Counted from the stretch's first letter, positions 41,610 through 51,069 are shown. The stretch: 64,000 bases of DNA from Mesorhizobium mediterraneum (GCF_002284565.1 NZ_NPKI01000015.1:835490-899489), one strand, 5' to 3'. Notes: generated by a model not told the origin, from the letters alone. Translations and numbers: made by a program.

Positions 41610-42344
41610 ATGCATGATGACGGGCTTTTCGACGAGAAGATCGCTGCGACCTACGATGATGATAAAGGCATCTCTGCGCCCGAGGTGATCGAGCCGGCCG
41701 TTGATCTCCTGGCCGAGCTCGCAGGAGGCGGGCGCGCCTTGGAATTCGCGATCGGAACCGGACGCATCGCACTTCCTCTCGCGCGGAAAGGGGTGCAGGT
41801 GGAGGGCATCGAGCTTTCGAGGCCGATGGTGTCTCGCCTTCGCGCTAAAGAAGGAGGCGCGGAGATCTCGGTAGCGATCGGCGATATGGTAACGACGAAT
41901 GTCGCGAGACGGTTCTCACTCGTCTATCTGGTTTTCAATACGATAAACAACCTGACATCGCAGGACGCTCAGCTCGCCTGCTTCCGGAACGCAGCCGCGC
42001 ATCTCGAACCTGGTGGACACTTCCTGATTGAGGTCGGTGTGCCACCGCTTCAGCGGCTGCCGGTCGGCGAGACGATCCTGGCGTTCGACCACGGCGAAAC
42101 GCATTGGGGCGTCGACGAGTACGACGTGGTGAACCAGAATTTCTCGTCCCATCACATCTGGCTCCGTGACGGAAGCTATGAGCGATGCTCAGTACCGTTT
42201 CGCTATGCCTGGCCAGCTGAATTCGATCTTATGGCGCGACTGGCTGGTTTAAGGCTCAAAGAGCGTTGGGGCGGCTGGAAAAAGGAGCTGTTCACGCAGG
42301 TCAGCGATAAACATGTCTCCGTCTGGCAGAAGGTTGAAGGTTAG
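41610..42344 (+). CDS. Class I SAM-dependent methyltransferase
   Basis: A 244-residue methyltransferase. The SAM-binding motif I is ALEFAIGTGRIALPLARKG (about residues 45-63), with the acidic end of strand 2 in VEGIELSRPMV; motif II/III is SLVYLVFNTINNL followed by HLEPGGHFLIEVGVP. It matches class I small-molecule methyltransferases of the Methyltransf_25 type. The substrate is unknown. GAGAGG eight bases upstream supports this start; the frame is open 81 codons before it, overlapping the DUF1127 gene in another frame. Confidence 0.87.
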   Translation: MHDDGLFDEKIAATYDDDKGISAPEVIEPAVDLLAELAGGGRALEFAIGTGRIALPLARKGVQVEGIELSRPMVSRLRAKEGGAEISVAIGDMVTTNVARRFSLVYLVFNTINNLTSQDAQLACFRNAAAHLEPGGHFLIEVGVPPLQRLPVGETILAFDHGETHWGVDEYDVVNQNFSSHHIWLRDGSYERCSVPFRYAWPAEFDLMARLAGLRLKERWGGWKKELFTQVSDKHVSVWQKVEG

Positions 42345-42608
42345 GACGCGTGGAGCGAAGCGTCATCACCCTCGTCCGCAACGCGCCGATGGGAAGCCGG
42401 CCGCTTTCAACGCCATGCCGCTGCTTCCGGTCACACGCAGCAGGCAACGAGAGCATCTCCTGCATCTTGGCTTTATCGTTGGCGTGTCCGCTTTCAGGAT
42501 ATGTTGAAGCCAGCCCAAACGACCGACATTAGGCGCAAAGCTGTCATGCACGGCTCCGTTTGCGAGAGTCTGCTTCGGTCAAAAGCAGCCCCGGCTCCAG
42601 CGGTTCCC

Positions 42609-43589
42609 CTACCGATCCTCAATAATCCGCAAATACGCCGCCGTCACAAACAGCACGATCAATCCAAACAATATCCGCCGCGCGCCCTCCGGCATCTGGA
42701 GAATAGTCAGCAGCGTCGTCAGCACGGTGAGGATCAGCGCCCCGATGATGGTGCCGGTGTAGCCGCCGCGGCCGCCGAAGATAGAGGTTCCGCCGATCAC
42801 GGCGGCTGCCACCGAAGGCAGCACCAGCGGCTCGGCCAGCGACAGCGACGGCGCCTTTATCAGGCCGATATAGAGCAGCCCGGTGATGCCGGCGAGCACG
42901 CTCGAGATGACGTAGAGCGCTGTGATCACCTGCCAATAGCGGACGCCGGACAGGCGTGCCGCCCCTTCATTGTCGCCGACCGCGTAAAGCAGGCGGCCAA
43001 AGCCGGTGCGGTTCAAGGTGAAGACGATGAGGACGGCGATGGGCACGAACAGCAGCAGCGCGTTGGGCACGCCATAGGTCAGGCCAGTGCCCAGCCAGGC
43101 CAGGAAGGGCGGAATCTTGGCGCCCGAAGCGATGACGGTTCGCTGGTAGACCTGCAGGCAGCCGGTGCCGATCAGGCTGGTGCCGAGCGTCATGATCAGC
43201 GGGTGCACGCGAAAGACGCCGACGCCGATGCCGTTGACCAGGCCGATGAGCACCGCCGGCACCAAGGCGATGAGGATCGCCACCGCAGGGTCATGATTGA
43301 CGACCTGCGTCGCCATGATGAAGGCGCTCATCGTCGCCACGGTTCCGACCGACAGGTCGATGCCGCCGGTCAGCATGGTCATGGTCTGGCAGCCGGCAAG
43401 AATTGCCAGCGGGATGGCGAACTTGACCGTGTTGGCGAGCCAGCGCTCGTTGACGATGCCGGGGCGCAGGACCTGCAGGATCACCACCAGCATGACCAGC
43501 AGGATGATCAGCGGGATCAGCGGCCGGTCGGCCATGAAACGCTTCAGGCGGCGGCCGAAGGGGACGGGTTGGATCGCTGATATGCTCAT
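42609..43589 (-). CDS. Sugar ABC transporter permease (RbsC-like), second
   Basis: A 326-residue permease with about eight to ten helices. The RbsC-family blocks are MLTGGIDLSVGTVATMSAFIMA near residue 75, NGIGVGVFRVHPLIMTLGTSLIG, and the cytoplasmic contact loop AVGDNEGAARLSGVRYWQV. It forms a heterodimeric channel with the upstream permease. The gene is the last of the eight colinear minus-strand genes for sugar or polyol use, and is separated from the first permease by a 262-base gap that holds a large palindromic repeat. Confidence 0.9.
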   Translation of the reverse strand: MSISAIQPVPFGRRLKRFMADRPLIPLIILLVMLVVILQVLRPGIVNERWLANTVKFAIPLAILAGCQTMTMLTGGIDLSVGTVATMSAFIMATQVVNHDPAVAILIALVPAVLIGLVNGIGVGVFRVHPLIMTLGTSLIGTGCLQVYQRTVIASGAKIPPFLAWLGTGLTYGVPNALLLFVPIAVLIVFTLNRTGFGRLLYAVGDNEGAARLSGVRYWQVITALYVISSVLAGITGLLYIGLIKAPSLSLAEPLVLPSVAAAVIGGTSIFGGRGGYTGTIIGALILTVLTTLLTILQMPEGARRILFGLIVLFVTAAYLRIIEDR

Positions 43590-43642
43590 GAGATTGCTCG
43601 CGATTGGGGTGGCGCGATGCCGGGAGAGAATGGTGCTCTACG

Positions 43643-43802
43643 GCGCCCCCCTCTGTCCTGCCGGACATCTCCCCCTCTTGGGGGGAGATTGGCAGCTTCA
43701 CACTCGGCGCCCTTCTTGCACCTTCGGAGATTGGCGAAAACCGTAGCGACGGCCAATCTCCCCCCAAGAGGGGGAGATGTCCGGCAGGACAGAGGGGGGC
43801 GC
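43643..43802. repeat. Large palindromic intergenic repeat (type A, copy 1)
   Basis: Perfect 51-bp arms, 43643-43693 and 43752-43802, flank a 58-base loop that itself contains GGAGATTGGC and GCCAATCTCC. The arm core is TGTCCTGCCGGACATCTCCC. The element lies between two permease genes of one operon and would form a very stable hairpin in RNA. It is the kind of intergenic palindrome common in Mesorhizobium; no protein is encoded. Confidence 0.9.
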
Positions 43803-43851
43803 GAAGGATCGCTACGCTCATGCCGATCTGCCAGCGTCACGGCATTGCTCA

Positions 43852-44820
43852 TCATTGCCGCCCCCTCATCGTAATAAATGCGCCGAACATCACCACGGCG
43901 ACCATGATCGCGCCTTCGATGATTGCCGTGACGTTGGGATCGATGGCCAGAAGCGTCAGGTCGGTGCGCACCAGGCGCAGCACGAAGACCGCGACGATCG
44001 GGCCGAGCAGTCCGCCCTTGCCGCCGCCAAGTGCGACGCCGCCGAGCACCACCGCAGCCACGCTGGCAAGAAGATAAGGGCCGGGAATGGGGGCGCCGAT
44101 GCCAGTGCTCATGGTCAGCGCCAGCCCGCCCATGGCGCCGAAAAGCCCCGACAGGGCGTAGGCGATGATCTTGGTGCGCGCGACGGGCACGCCGCTGCGA
44201 AATGCCGCCAGCTCGCTGCTGCCGATGGCGTAGATCGAGAGGCCGAGCTTCGAGCGCTTGAGCGGTATCCAGATGATGCAAAGGCAGACGACAAGCAGGA
44301 CCAGCGCCTTCGGTATCCAGGCAGAGATCCCGGGCAGCCCCGGAATCGGGACGGTGCCGATGATGGTCGCCCTCAGCCATTCGGCCACCGCGCCGCCGGG
44401 CGCACCGAGGACGAGCAGGGCCGCGCCCTGCAGAACGAAGAGGGTGGCCAGCGTGACGACGATATCGGGCACGCGGGTGACGACGATCAGCATGCCGTTG
44501 ACGGCGCCGAGCACCAGGCCCATGGCCAGCACGAACGGCACGACGAAAAGCGCGTATTCCTCGCTGGCGCCGTCCATCATCGAGGCGGCGGTGACGCTGG
44601 TCAGCGCCATCATGGCGCCGACGGAAAGATCGATGCCGCCGGCGATGACGACAATCGTCTGGGCGGCCACGGCAAAGGCGTAAGGCAGCACCGCGCGCAC
44701 CAGCGAGCCGAAATCGCCGCTGCCATAGCCCGGCTGGATCAGCCTGGTGATCACCAACAGGACCACGAACAGGACGAGCAGGCCGGCGACCCAGCCCTGA
44801 CGGCGGACGAGGCGGGTCAA
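43852..44820 (-). CDS. Sugar ABC transporter permease (RbsC-like), first
   Basis: A 322-residue permease of the RbsC family: VIAGGIDLSVGAMMALTSVTAASMM near residue 60, NGMLIVVTRVPDIVVTLATLFVLQG, and the loop AIGSSELAAFRSGVPVARTK. About eight to ten helices are expected. No ATG is available before the first helix; the TTG start overlaps the ATPase stop (TTGA) with GGTGG upstream, so it is translationally coupled. With the second permease it makes the membrane part of the importer. Confidence 0.88.
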   Translation of the reverse strand: MTRLVRRQGWVAGLLVLFVVLLVITRLIQPGYGSGDFGSLVRAVLPYAFAVAAQTIVVIAGGIDLSVGAMMALTSVTAASMMDGASEEYALFVVPFVLAMGLVLGAVNGMLIVVTRVPDIVVTLATLFVLQGAALLVLGAPGGAVAEWLRATIIGTVPIPGLPGISAWIPKALVLLVVCLCIIWIPLKRSKLGLSIYAIGSSELAAFRSGVPVARTKIIAYALSGLFGAMGGLALTMSTGIGAPIPGPYLLASVAAVVLGGVALGGGKGGLLGPIVAVFVLRLVRTDLTLLAIDPNVTAIIEGAIMVAVVMFGAFITMRGRQ

Positions 44821-46355
44821 GGTTTCGCCACCGGGCTTGAATGGATATCGGCAAGAATGCCGACATCCTCCTTGGCGCCGCGGGGCAAGCCGTAAGCGGC
44901 GCGCATCAGCGCCGGCTCGTCGGCGAGCTCGACGGGGAAGACATCGACGACGCGCCCCCCAAAGATGACGATGACGCGATCGCAGACACGCTGCACCTCC
45001 TCGAGCTCGGATGTATAGAACAGCACCGACTTGCCCTGGTCGGCGAGTTCGCGCAGCAGCTTGTAGATCTCCTGCTTGGTGCCGACATCGATGCCGCGCG
45101 TCGGGTCGAAGCAGAGGACGGTCTGTGCTTCTGCGGCGATCCAGCGGGCGATCGTCACCTTCTGCTGGTTGCCGCCGGACAGGCGCTGCACCTCGCGCTG
45201 GGCGCGCGTGTCGATCTGCAGACGCTCGATCGCACTGACGACCCTGGAGCCTTCCTGCCGCATGTTGATCGGCCCCCAATTGCGCAAGGCGGCGCTGAAC
45301 GGGAGCGCGATGTTTTCGCGCACCGAGCGCTGCATGGTCAGAGCTTCGGTGCGGTCGCCGGGCACATAGGCGATGCCGGCGCGAATCGCATCCGCCGGAT
45401 GCGCGAACCTGACCGGCTGCCCGTCCACCTCGATGGTGCCGCCGGACGGGCGGATGGAGCCGGCGAGGGCGGCGAAGAGCTCGTCCTGGCCTTGGCCCTC
45501 AAGCGCGACGACGCCCGCGACCTCGCCATTCGCCAGATCGAACGAGACGTCGTTGAGCTTGGTGCCGACACGAAGGTTCGCCACGCCGAGGCGCGGACGG
45601 CTATCCCCAGGCGAAGCGGCCTGGCTGGCCTGGCGCGACGTCACCCGCGTCTTTTCGATCCTGGCGCCGAGCATCATCTCGACGATGCGCTCCTCGACAC
45701 CCGGCTCGATGTCGACGACGCCGACGGTCTCGCCGTCGCGAAGCACCGTGGCGCGGTCGCAAAGTGCCGATATCTCGACAAAACGGTGGGAAATGAAGAT
45801 CACCGAACGACCGCTGTCGCCCTGGCGGCGAACGACTTCAAGCACCTTTTCGGCAAGGTTTGCCGGAAGTGCTGCGGTCATCTCGTCGAGCAGCAAAACG
45901 TCGGGCTCGACGGCAAGAGCGCGCGCCAGATCGAGCACGCGCAGTACGGCCAGCGGGATGTCGCGCGCGATGTCGCGTATGTCGAGGTCGGGAATGCCCA
46001 GCTCGCGCACCCAGGCGCGGAATGGCTCGACCGGCGTGCCGGTCAAGCGAAGGTTGGAGGCGACATCGAGATCCGGGATGAGCGATGGTTCCTGATAGAC
46101 GGGAAGCAGGCCGGCGCGGCGCGCATCGGCGGGCGAGCGCACGTCGCGGGCTTCGCCGCGGATCAGGATATGCCCGGCATCGGCGCGGATGGCGCCGGTC
46201 AGGATTTTTACGAGCGTCGATTTGCCGGCGCCGTTGGCGCCCATCAGCGCGTGAACCTCACCCGGCAGCACCGACAGCGACGCATTGCGCAACGCCACCA
46301 CGGCGCCGTAGGTCTTCACGACGCCGGTGGCGTCCAGGAGGGGATTGGTGGTCAA
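44817..46355 (-). CDS. Sugar ABC transporter ATPase (RbsA-like, two NBDs)
   Basis: A 512-residue fused double ATPase. The first domain has Walker A GANGAGKST and Walker B VLLLDEMTAALP, but its signature is degenerate, IPLAVLRVLDLARAL where an LSxGQ motif is expected, and the usual Glu-Pro after the Walker Asp is Glu-Met. The second domain has a complete signature, LSGGNQQKV, and the RbsA-type altered Walker A (VALEGQGQDELF). One competent composite site per protein is therefore likely, as known for several ribose-type importers. It is preceded by the binding-protein gene and overlaps the first permease. Confidence 0.9.
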   Translation of the reverse strand: MTTNPLLDATGVVKTYGAVVALRNASLSVLPGEVHALMGANGAGKSTLVKILTGAIRADAGHILIRGEARDVRSPADARRAGLLPVYQEPSLIPDLDVASNLRLTGTPVEPFRAWVRELGIPDLDIRDIARDIPLAVLRVLDLARALAVEPDVLLLDEMTAALPANLAEKVLEVVRRQGDSGRSVIFISHRFVEISALCDRATVLRDGETVGVVDIEPGVEERIVEMMLGARIEKTRVTSRQASQAASPGDSRPRLGVANLRVGTKLNDVSFDLANGEVAGVVALEGQGQDELFAALAGSIRPSGGTIEVDGQPVRFAHPADAIRAGIAYVPGDRTEALTMQRSVRENIALPFSAALRNWGPINMRQEGSRVVSAIERLQIDTRAQREVQRLSGGNQQKVTIARWIAAEAQTVLCFDPTRGIDVGTKQEIYKLLRELADQGKSVLFYTSELEEVQRVCDRVIVIFGGRVVDVFPVELADEPALMRAAYGLPRGAKEDVGILADIHSSPVAKP

Positions 46356-46451
46356 AATCGCGTTGCTCTCGTTCCAAGCTTTCCAAATGTTATGGAGCCA
46401 TGATCGGTTGGCCGTCTACGGTTGACGATGCCGGCCGAAACAGCGACCCTC

Positions 46452-46598
46452 CCTTCTCCCCTTGTGGGAGAAGGTGGCCTCGCGAAGCGAGGTCGGATGA
46501 GGGGTGTTCCAGGGAACACCAACGCCTCATTCCTTCCAGCACCCCTCATCCGTCTCGGCGCTGCGCGCCGATCCACCTTCTCCCACAAGGGGAGAAGG
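46452..46598. repeat. Large palindromic intergenic repeat (type C)
   Basis: Arms at 46452-46506 and 46540-46598 pair over CCTTCTCCCCTTGTGGGAGAAGG and GGATGAGGGGTG, each arm holding smaller hairpins (CCTCGC/GCGAGG), and the centre has GGTGTTCC-AG-GGAACACC. It lies between the binding-protein and ATPase genes of the sugar operon. No coding function. Confidence 0.85.
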
Positions 46599-46625
46599 CA
46601 GAAGCGCGGCTCGTCAAGCCTGCGA

Positions 46626-47660
46626 TTACTCGCCCGGGCCCTTGCAGGCGATGATCTGGTCCTTGGTGTAGGTGGTCCAGTCCGGGATGGAGATCGAGAC
46701 CGGCCATTCCGGGCTCAGCGACGGATCGGCCGCGCCCTTCAGCTTGGCCTTGCCCTCTTCGGTGGCGTTCTCCCATAGCTGCGGCTCGACCAGCACGGTC
46801 TGCTCCGCCGGCTTCTTGCCGTTCAGGATCTGGAGAGCCAGCGTCACGCCGGCGCCGCCGATCGAGCCGGGATTGGTCACCGCCGCCCCGACAAGGCCTT
46901 CGACCGAGTTCAACTGGCCGACGAAGCCGGCATTGTCGGCGCCGACCACTGGCACCAGCGGCGTCTGCGACTCGACCAGCGCATCGACGATCACATTGTC
47001 GATGCCCGAGGTCCAGATGCCGTTGAACGGCGATCCGGTGGCGATGAAGTCGAGGATTTGCTGCTTGCCCTGATCCTGCTGCCAGCCGGTGAAGACCTCG
47101 TGCACGACCTTCACATCGGGGAATTCGGCAAGCGCCTTCTTGAAGCCCTTGTCGCGGTCGCTGTCGGCCGAGGCGCCGGCGGCGCCGCGCATGTAGACGA
47201 CGTCGCCCTTGCCGCCCATCTGCTGGAACAGCCATTTGGCGCCGAGATAGGCGTATTGTTCCTGGTTGTTGGAGATGATGTAGGCCGACGGCTCGGTGAC
47301 CGCCTGGTCGACGGCGACGACGACGATGCCGGCCTTGGTGGCTTCCTCCAGGGCTGACTTGATGCCGGCTGGATCGGCCGGGTTGACGACGATGGCGTTG
47401 ACCTTGGCGCTGATCAGGTTGCGGATGTCCTCGAGCTGACCGGCAGCGTCGGTGTTGCGGTGGGCGATGTTCAGCTTGGTCACCTCGCCGGAGGCGAGCG
47501 CCTGGGCCTTCATCGCGCAGATCATCTCCTCGCGCCAGCCATTGCCCTGCACGGTGTTGGAAATGCCGATCGTGTATTTGGCTTCAGCGGACGAGACGCC
47601 CACCGAAGCCATGAAGGCCGCGCCGGCAAGCAGCGGGACTATGGTCAAAAGTTTTTTCAT
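46626..47660 (-). CDS. Sugar ABC transporter periplasmic binding protein (RbsB-like)
   Basis: A 344-residue binding protein with signal peptide (MKKLLTIVPLLAGAAFMAS, cleavage near AEA). The mature start YTIGISNTVQGNGWREEM and the blocks VNAIVVNPADPAGIKSALEEATKAGIVVVAVDQAV and GWQQDQGKQQILDFIAT are those of the family of ribose/inositol/polyol binding proteins (Peripla_BP_4). Its aromatic and acidic pocket cannot be assigned. GGAGGA eight bases before the ATG supports this start. It should deliver the solute to the RbsA/RbsC-like complex encoded downstream. Confidence 0.92.
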   Translation of the reverse strand: MKKLLTIVPLLAGAAFMASVGVSSAEAKYTIGISNTVQGNGWREEMICAMKAQALASGEVTKLNIAHRNTDAAGQLEDIRNLISAKVNAIVVNPADPAGIKSALEEATKAGIVVVAVDQAVTEPSAYIISNNQEQYAYLGAKWLFQQMGGKGDVVYMRGAAGASADSDRDKGFKKALAEFPDVKVVHEVFTGWQQDQGKQQILDFIATGSPFNGIWTSGIDNVIVDALVESQTPLVPVVGADNAGFVGQLNSVEGLVGAAVTNPGSIGGAGVTLALQILNGKKPAEQTVLVEPQLWENATEEGKAKLKGAADPSLSPEWPVSISIPDWTTYTKDQIIACKGPGE

Positions 47661-47744
47661 TTCAGTCTTCCTCCACAATGTTTTCAGTTTCAGGGCCTGA
47701 TCCTGTCGACCTGAGACAGGATCAAAGCCAAGCTGTTTGCGCCG

Positions 47745-48659
47745 TCACTTCACGAAGGGGCGCAGCACGTCGCGGGCGAGTAGAAAACCCCGCTTGACGT
47801 TGTCGTCGCTCCCCTCAAACCGCCGGTCCTCGTGCTCGATGATAACAGGCCCGTCATACCCTGCGCGATAGAGACCGGAGAAGATCACATTCCAGTCGAC
47901 ATCGCCGAGCCCCGGCATGCGCGGCACCTGCCAGCCTATGCCGGCCGAGAGGATGCCGCGCTCGTAAAGTCCATCAGGATCGATCATCAGGTCCTTGGCA
48001 TGGACATGCAGCATGTACGGACCGAATTCTCTGATGAAACGGGCCTGGTCGATCATCTGCCAGACCAGATGCGACGGGTCGAAGTTCATGCCGACATCGC
48101 CGCCCCAGGCTTCAAGGATGCGGCGCCAGATATAGGGCGAATAGGCGATGTTGTGCCCGCCCGGCCACTCGTCATAGCTGAAGATCATCGGGCAGTTTTC
48201 AAAGGCGAGCTTCACGCTATGGTCTCGCGCATGGGCTGTTATGGCGGGCCAGACCTTGAGCGCCTCTTGCCAGTTGGCGTCGATGGTTTTCGAAGCGTCG
48301 CCGCCGCAGAAGGTGTTGACGACAGGCACGCCCATATGGCTCGCCAGCACGATCACCTTCTTCAGATGGTCGATGATCGCCGCGCGATGCGCCGCATCAG
48401 GGTGCAGCGGATTGGGGTAATAGCCGAGGCCCGACACAGTCAGGTTCTTCTCCGCCAACGAGGCGACGATTTCCTTGGCCTGCGAGGCCGATGTCGAGGC
48501 GGCATCGATATGGCTGGTGCCGGCATAGCGCCGGGCGCCGCCGGAGGATTTCGGCCAGCAGGCGATCTCCAGCGCCTCGAAGCCGGCAGAACTTGCCCAG
48601 TCGGAAACCTCGCCAAGCGAGGTGTCCGCAAACGGTGCGGTGAGCAGTCCGAGCTTCAT
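47745..48659 (-). CDS. Sugar phosphate isomerase/epimerase (xylose isomerase-like TIM barrel)
   Basis: A 304-residue AP-endonuclease-2/xylose-isomerase-like barrel. The metal site is readable: the Glu in LAFENCPM, the Asp and His in MNFDPSHLVWQ, HVHAKD, and the final Glu in VIIEHED. Such enzymes isomerise or epimerise ketoses, inosose or related sugars. It lies 19 bases after the dehydrogenase gene and 84 bases before the binding-protein gene, in the middle of the sugar operon. Exact reaction unknown. Confidence 0.88.
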   Translation of the reverse strand: MKLGLLTAPFADTSLGEVSDWASSAGFEALEIACWPKSSGGARRYAGTSHIDAASTSASQAKEIVASLAEKNLTVSGLGYYPNPLHPDAAHRAAIIDHLKKVIVLASHMGVPVVNTFCGGDASKTIDANWQEALKVWPAITAHARDHSVKLAFENCPMIFSYDEWPGGHNIAYSPYIWRRILEAWGGDVGMNFDPSHLVWQMIDQARFIREFGPYMLHVHAKDLMIDPDGLYERGILSAGIGWQVPRMPGLGDVDWNVIFSGLYRAGYDGPVIIEHEDRRFEGSDDNVKRGFLLARDVLRPFVK

Positions 48660-48678
48660 ATTGCCTCCCTTCCCCTTA

Positions 48679-50217
48679 CTATGCCGATTGTGCGGGCCGC
48701 TTCAACCGGGCAACCTCGGGTTGTTCCAAACTTCGCCTGACGACTGCCATCGGGTTGTCTGAGAGCAGGCCGTCGAGGGCTGATGTGATAGCCCTGCGGA
48801 AATCGCCATTTGCGGCAAGCTCCGGATCGAAGATCGTGTCGATGGCGAGGATCGCGGCTGCCAAAGCCCTCGTGTCGGCGCCGACCGCGTCGGCAATGCC
48901 GGCGATTCTGTCGGCATAAGGATCGGACACCGGCCGGTGCCTGCCGAACCGTGCCGAGGAGCGGATCAGATAGGCCATCCAGCCTGCGACCGGGACCGAC
49001 AAGAGCGCGATGCTTTCGCCGCGCCGCAACCGGTCGCGGATCGGGTTGAGAAGCCGCTGCACGATCTTTTGCGAGCCGTCGGTGGCGATCTGGTGGTTGC
49101 GATGGCGGATCGCTGTATTGCGCAGACGAGCGAGGCTTTGCTCGACATAGGCTTCCGGCGAGACGCCGGGCATCGGCATCAAGGTCGGCAGCGTCTCGTC
49201 GATCAGCATGCGCCGGACGAAGGCGGCGAGCAGCGGGTCGGCGATGGCATCCGACGTGTGCTCCAGGCCCGCCAGCACTCCGAGATAGGCAAGCGTGGTC
49301 TGGGCGCCGTTGAGCACCCGCATCTTGAGGTGCTCGAAGGGGGTGACGTCGCCGACGAACGTCGCGCCAACCCGGTCCCATCGCGGCACGCGGCCGGCGA
49401 ATTTCTGCTCGATCACCCATTGCCGGAACGGCTCGCCGACGACGACGGCGGCATCGCGGTAGCCGAAATGCTGCTCCACGGTCTCGATATCGGCCTCAGA
49501 GGTCGCTGGCGCGATGCGGTCGACCATGGCCGAGGGAAAGGCGACGTTGGCCGCGATCCAGTCCGACAGGCCATTGCCGCGCCGGCTGGCCAAAGCCTGC
49601 ACGACGTTCTCCAGGATGATGCCGTTGGTCGGGATGTTGTCGCAGGAGAGCAGCGTCACCGGACGGCTGTGCGAGGCCATGCGCAATTCAAGCGCCCGCG
49701 CGAGAATGCCCGGCACGCTTCGCGGTTCCAGTGGATTGGCGAGATCGTGGACGACGTCCGGGTGGGTCACATCCAGCGCGCCGCTGGACGGGATATGGCA
49801 ATAGCCTTTCTCCGTCACAGTCATCGTGACCATCTCGATGCCGGCGGAAGCCAGCACGTCGATCGCGGGTGCCGCACTCTCCTGGCTGTCGACAACCCTG
49901 ACGATGCTGCCGATGATTCGCGCCTCGACTTGGCTGTCTTCGCGGATCAGGCGCGTGTAGAGGCCGCCCTGCCAGCCCAGCGTTTCCGACAAGTATGGTG
50001 CGCGGATGTTGATGCCGACCACGCCCCAGCGATCGAAACGGCGCGAAAGAAGATCGTCGGTGTACTCCGCCTGGTGGCAGCGGTGGAAGGCGCCGACACC
50101 GATATGAGCCATCCCCGGGACAAGTGCGGCCCGATCATAGGATGGTTTTCGGACGGAGGAAGAAAGCCGGCTAATGAGTTCTGGGCCGAGCGTTTCGGGG
50201 GGCGTTGAAGTGCTCAC
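48679..50217 (-). CDS. Mannitol dehydrogenase-family oxidoreductase (UxuB/MtlK-type)
   Basis: A 512-residue long-chain polyol dehydrogenase. The N-terminal NAD region has HIGVGAFHRCHQAEYTDDLL, the family signature GAFHR; the C-terminal domain has the catalytic Lys-bearing helix FEHLKMRVLNGAQTTLAYLG (K in LKMRVLNG). This fits mannitol/fructuronate/tagaturonate reductases that interconvert a ketose or hexuronate and a polyol. It begins with a GTG that overlaps the SDR stop (GTGA). Together with the SDR and isomerase it suggests stepwise oxidation of a polyol or sugar acid. Confidence 0.9.
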   Translation of the reverse strand: MSTSTPPETLGPELISRLSSSVRKPSYDRAALVPGMAHIGVGAFHRCHQAEYTDDLLSRRFDRWGVVGINIRAPYLSETLGWQGGLYTRLIREDSQVEARIIGSIVRVVDSQESAAPAIDVLASAGIEMVTMTVTEKGYCHIPSSGALDVTHPDVVHDLANPLEPRSVPGILARALELRMASHSRPVTLLSCDNIPTNGIILENVVQALASRRGNGLSDWIAANVAFPSAMVDRIAPATSEADIETVEQHFGYRDAAVVVGEPFRQWVIEQKFAGRVPRWDRVGATFVGDVTPFEHLKMRVLNGAQTTLAYLGVLAGLEHTSDAIADPLLAAFVRRMLIDETLPTLMPMPGVSPEAYVEQSLARLRNTAIRHRNHQIATDGSQKIVQRLLNPIRDRLRRGESIALLSVPVAGWMAYLIRSSARFGRHRPVSDPYADRIAGIADAVGADTRALAAAILAIDTIFDPELAANGDFRRAITSALDGLLSDNPMAVVRRSLEQPEVARLKRPAQSA

Positions 50218-50996
50218 CGGTTCGCCCCGACGACCCATTGCTCCTGGTCGATCAGGGCGCCGGTCATCGGCCCGGAGGCGTCGGAGAGCAGGAACACGGC
50301 GAGGTTCGCCACTTCGCCGGCCGCCAGCAGCCTCCCGAAAGGCTGCGACGCATTGGCGGCGTCGAGCCAGCCTGGGCCGTGGCCCAGCGTCTCGGCCTGC
50401 ATGATGCGTTCGGCCGGCGTGTCGGTCCAGCCGACATTGATGCCGTTGACGCGGATGCGGTCGAAGCGGTGCGCATTGGCGGCATTGCGGGTCAGCGTGG
50501 CGAGCGCGCCCTTGGTGGCGGAATAGACGGCCAGTTCGGGCGAGCCGCAATGCGCGTTGATCGACAGGATGTTGACGATCGCGCCGCCTTGACCTTGCTT
50601 GCGCATCTGCGTGATGGCCGCCTGCATCAGGAAGAAGGGCGCCCGCGCGTTGACGGCGAACAGCGCCGCCCAGTCGTCGAGGCCGGCATCGAGAAACGAG
50701 GCGCGGTTGGTCAGGCCGGCGGCGTTGACCAGCGCGTCGATGCGCCCGAAACGGGAAATGCAAGCCTTCACCAGTTGCGCCGGCGCCTCGGGGTCCACCA
50801 GATCGGCTGCGACGAAAGCGGTCGGCGTGCCTATCTCTGAAAGCGCTGCGGCGACTTCGGCGCCACGCACCGGCTCGCGGCCCGTGACCAGCAGGCCGCC
50901 GGCACCAGCGCGCGCCAGCGCCTCGGCGATCGCCCGGCCGATGCCTTGCGTCGCGCCGGTGACCAGCACCACCTTGTCGTCTAGCCGAAGCTCCAT
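50214..50996 (-). CDS. Short-chain dehydrogenase/reductase
   Basis: A 260-residue classical SDR. The cofactor motif is VLVTGATQGIGRAIAEAL (residues 10-27), the NNAG position reads VNAAG, and the catalytic Ser, Tyr and Lys lie in ILSINAHCGSPELAVYSATKGAL (YSATK). The acidic or basic residue after the second strand (TGREPVRG) does not settle NAD versus NADP. It is the first enzyme gene of the sugar operon, following the RpiR regulator by 73 bases that hold an inverted repeat. Confidence 0.92.
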   Translation of the reverse strand: MELRLDDKVVLVTGATQGIGRAIAEALARAGAGGLLVTGREPVRGAEVAAALSEIGTPTAFVAADLVDPEAPAQLVKACISRFGRIDALVNAAGLTNRASFLDAGLDDWAALFAVNARAPFFLMQAAITQMRKQGQGGAIVNILSINAHCGSPELAVYSATKGALATLTRNAANAHRFDRIRVNGINVGWTDTPAERIMQAETLGHGPGWLDAANASQPFGRLLAAGEVANLAVFLLSDASGPMTGALIDQEQWVVGANR

Positions 50997-51016
50997 TCCT
51001 CCTCCCGGAATAAAGT

Positions 51017-51038
51017 TTCCATTTTTCTAGATATGGAA
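51017..51038. promoter_or_regulatory. Inverted repeat upstream of the sugar operon
   Basis: TTCCAT and ATGGAA arms separated by ten bases (51017-51022, 51033-51038) lie in the 73-base gap between the RpiR gene and the SDR gene. TTTCCATATTG-like sequence also occurs upstream of the RpiR gene near 52009. A shared site for the RpiR protein is possible. Confidence 0.4.
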
Positions 51039-51069
51039 CCTCAATTCCCGATAGTCAATCGCATCCGTC

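Noticed and set aside
42345..42608. Possible small gene or terminator after the methyltransferase
   Set aside because: Open frames are short and lack ribosome binding sites; the GACGC/GCGTC hairpin near 42345 has no T-run.
43590..43851. CRISPR-like or riboswitch structure in the repeat between the permease genes
   Set aside because: It is a single long inverted repeat shared with another intergenic site, not a regular spaced array, and no conserved riboswitch core is visible.
44841..46403. A 520-codon plus-strand frame
   Set aside because: Antisense to the sugar ABC ATPase with clear Walker motifs on the other strand.
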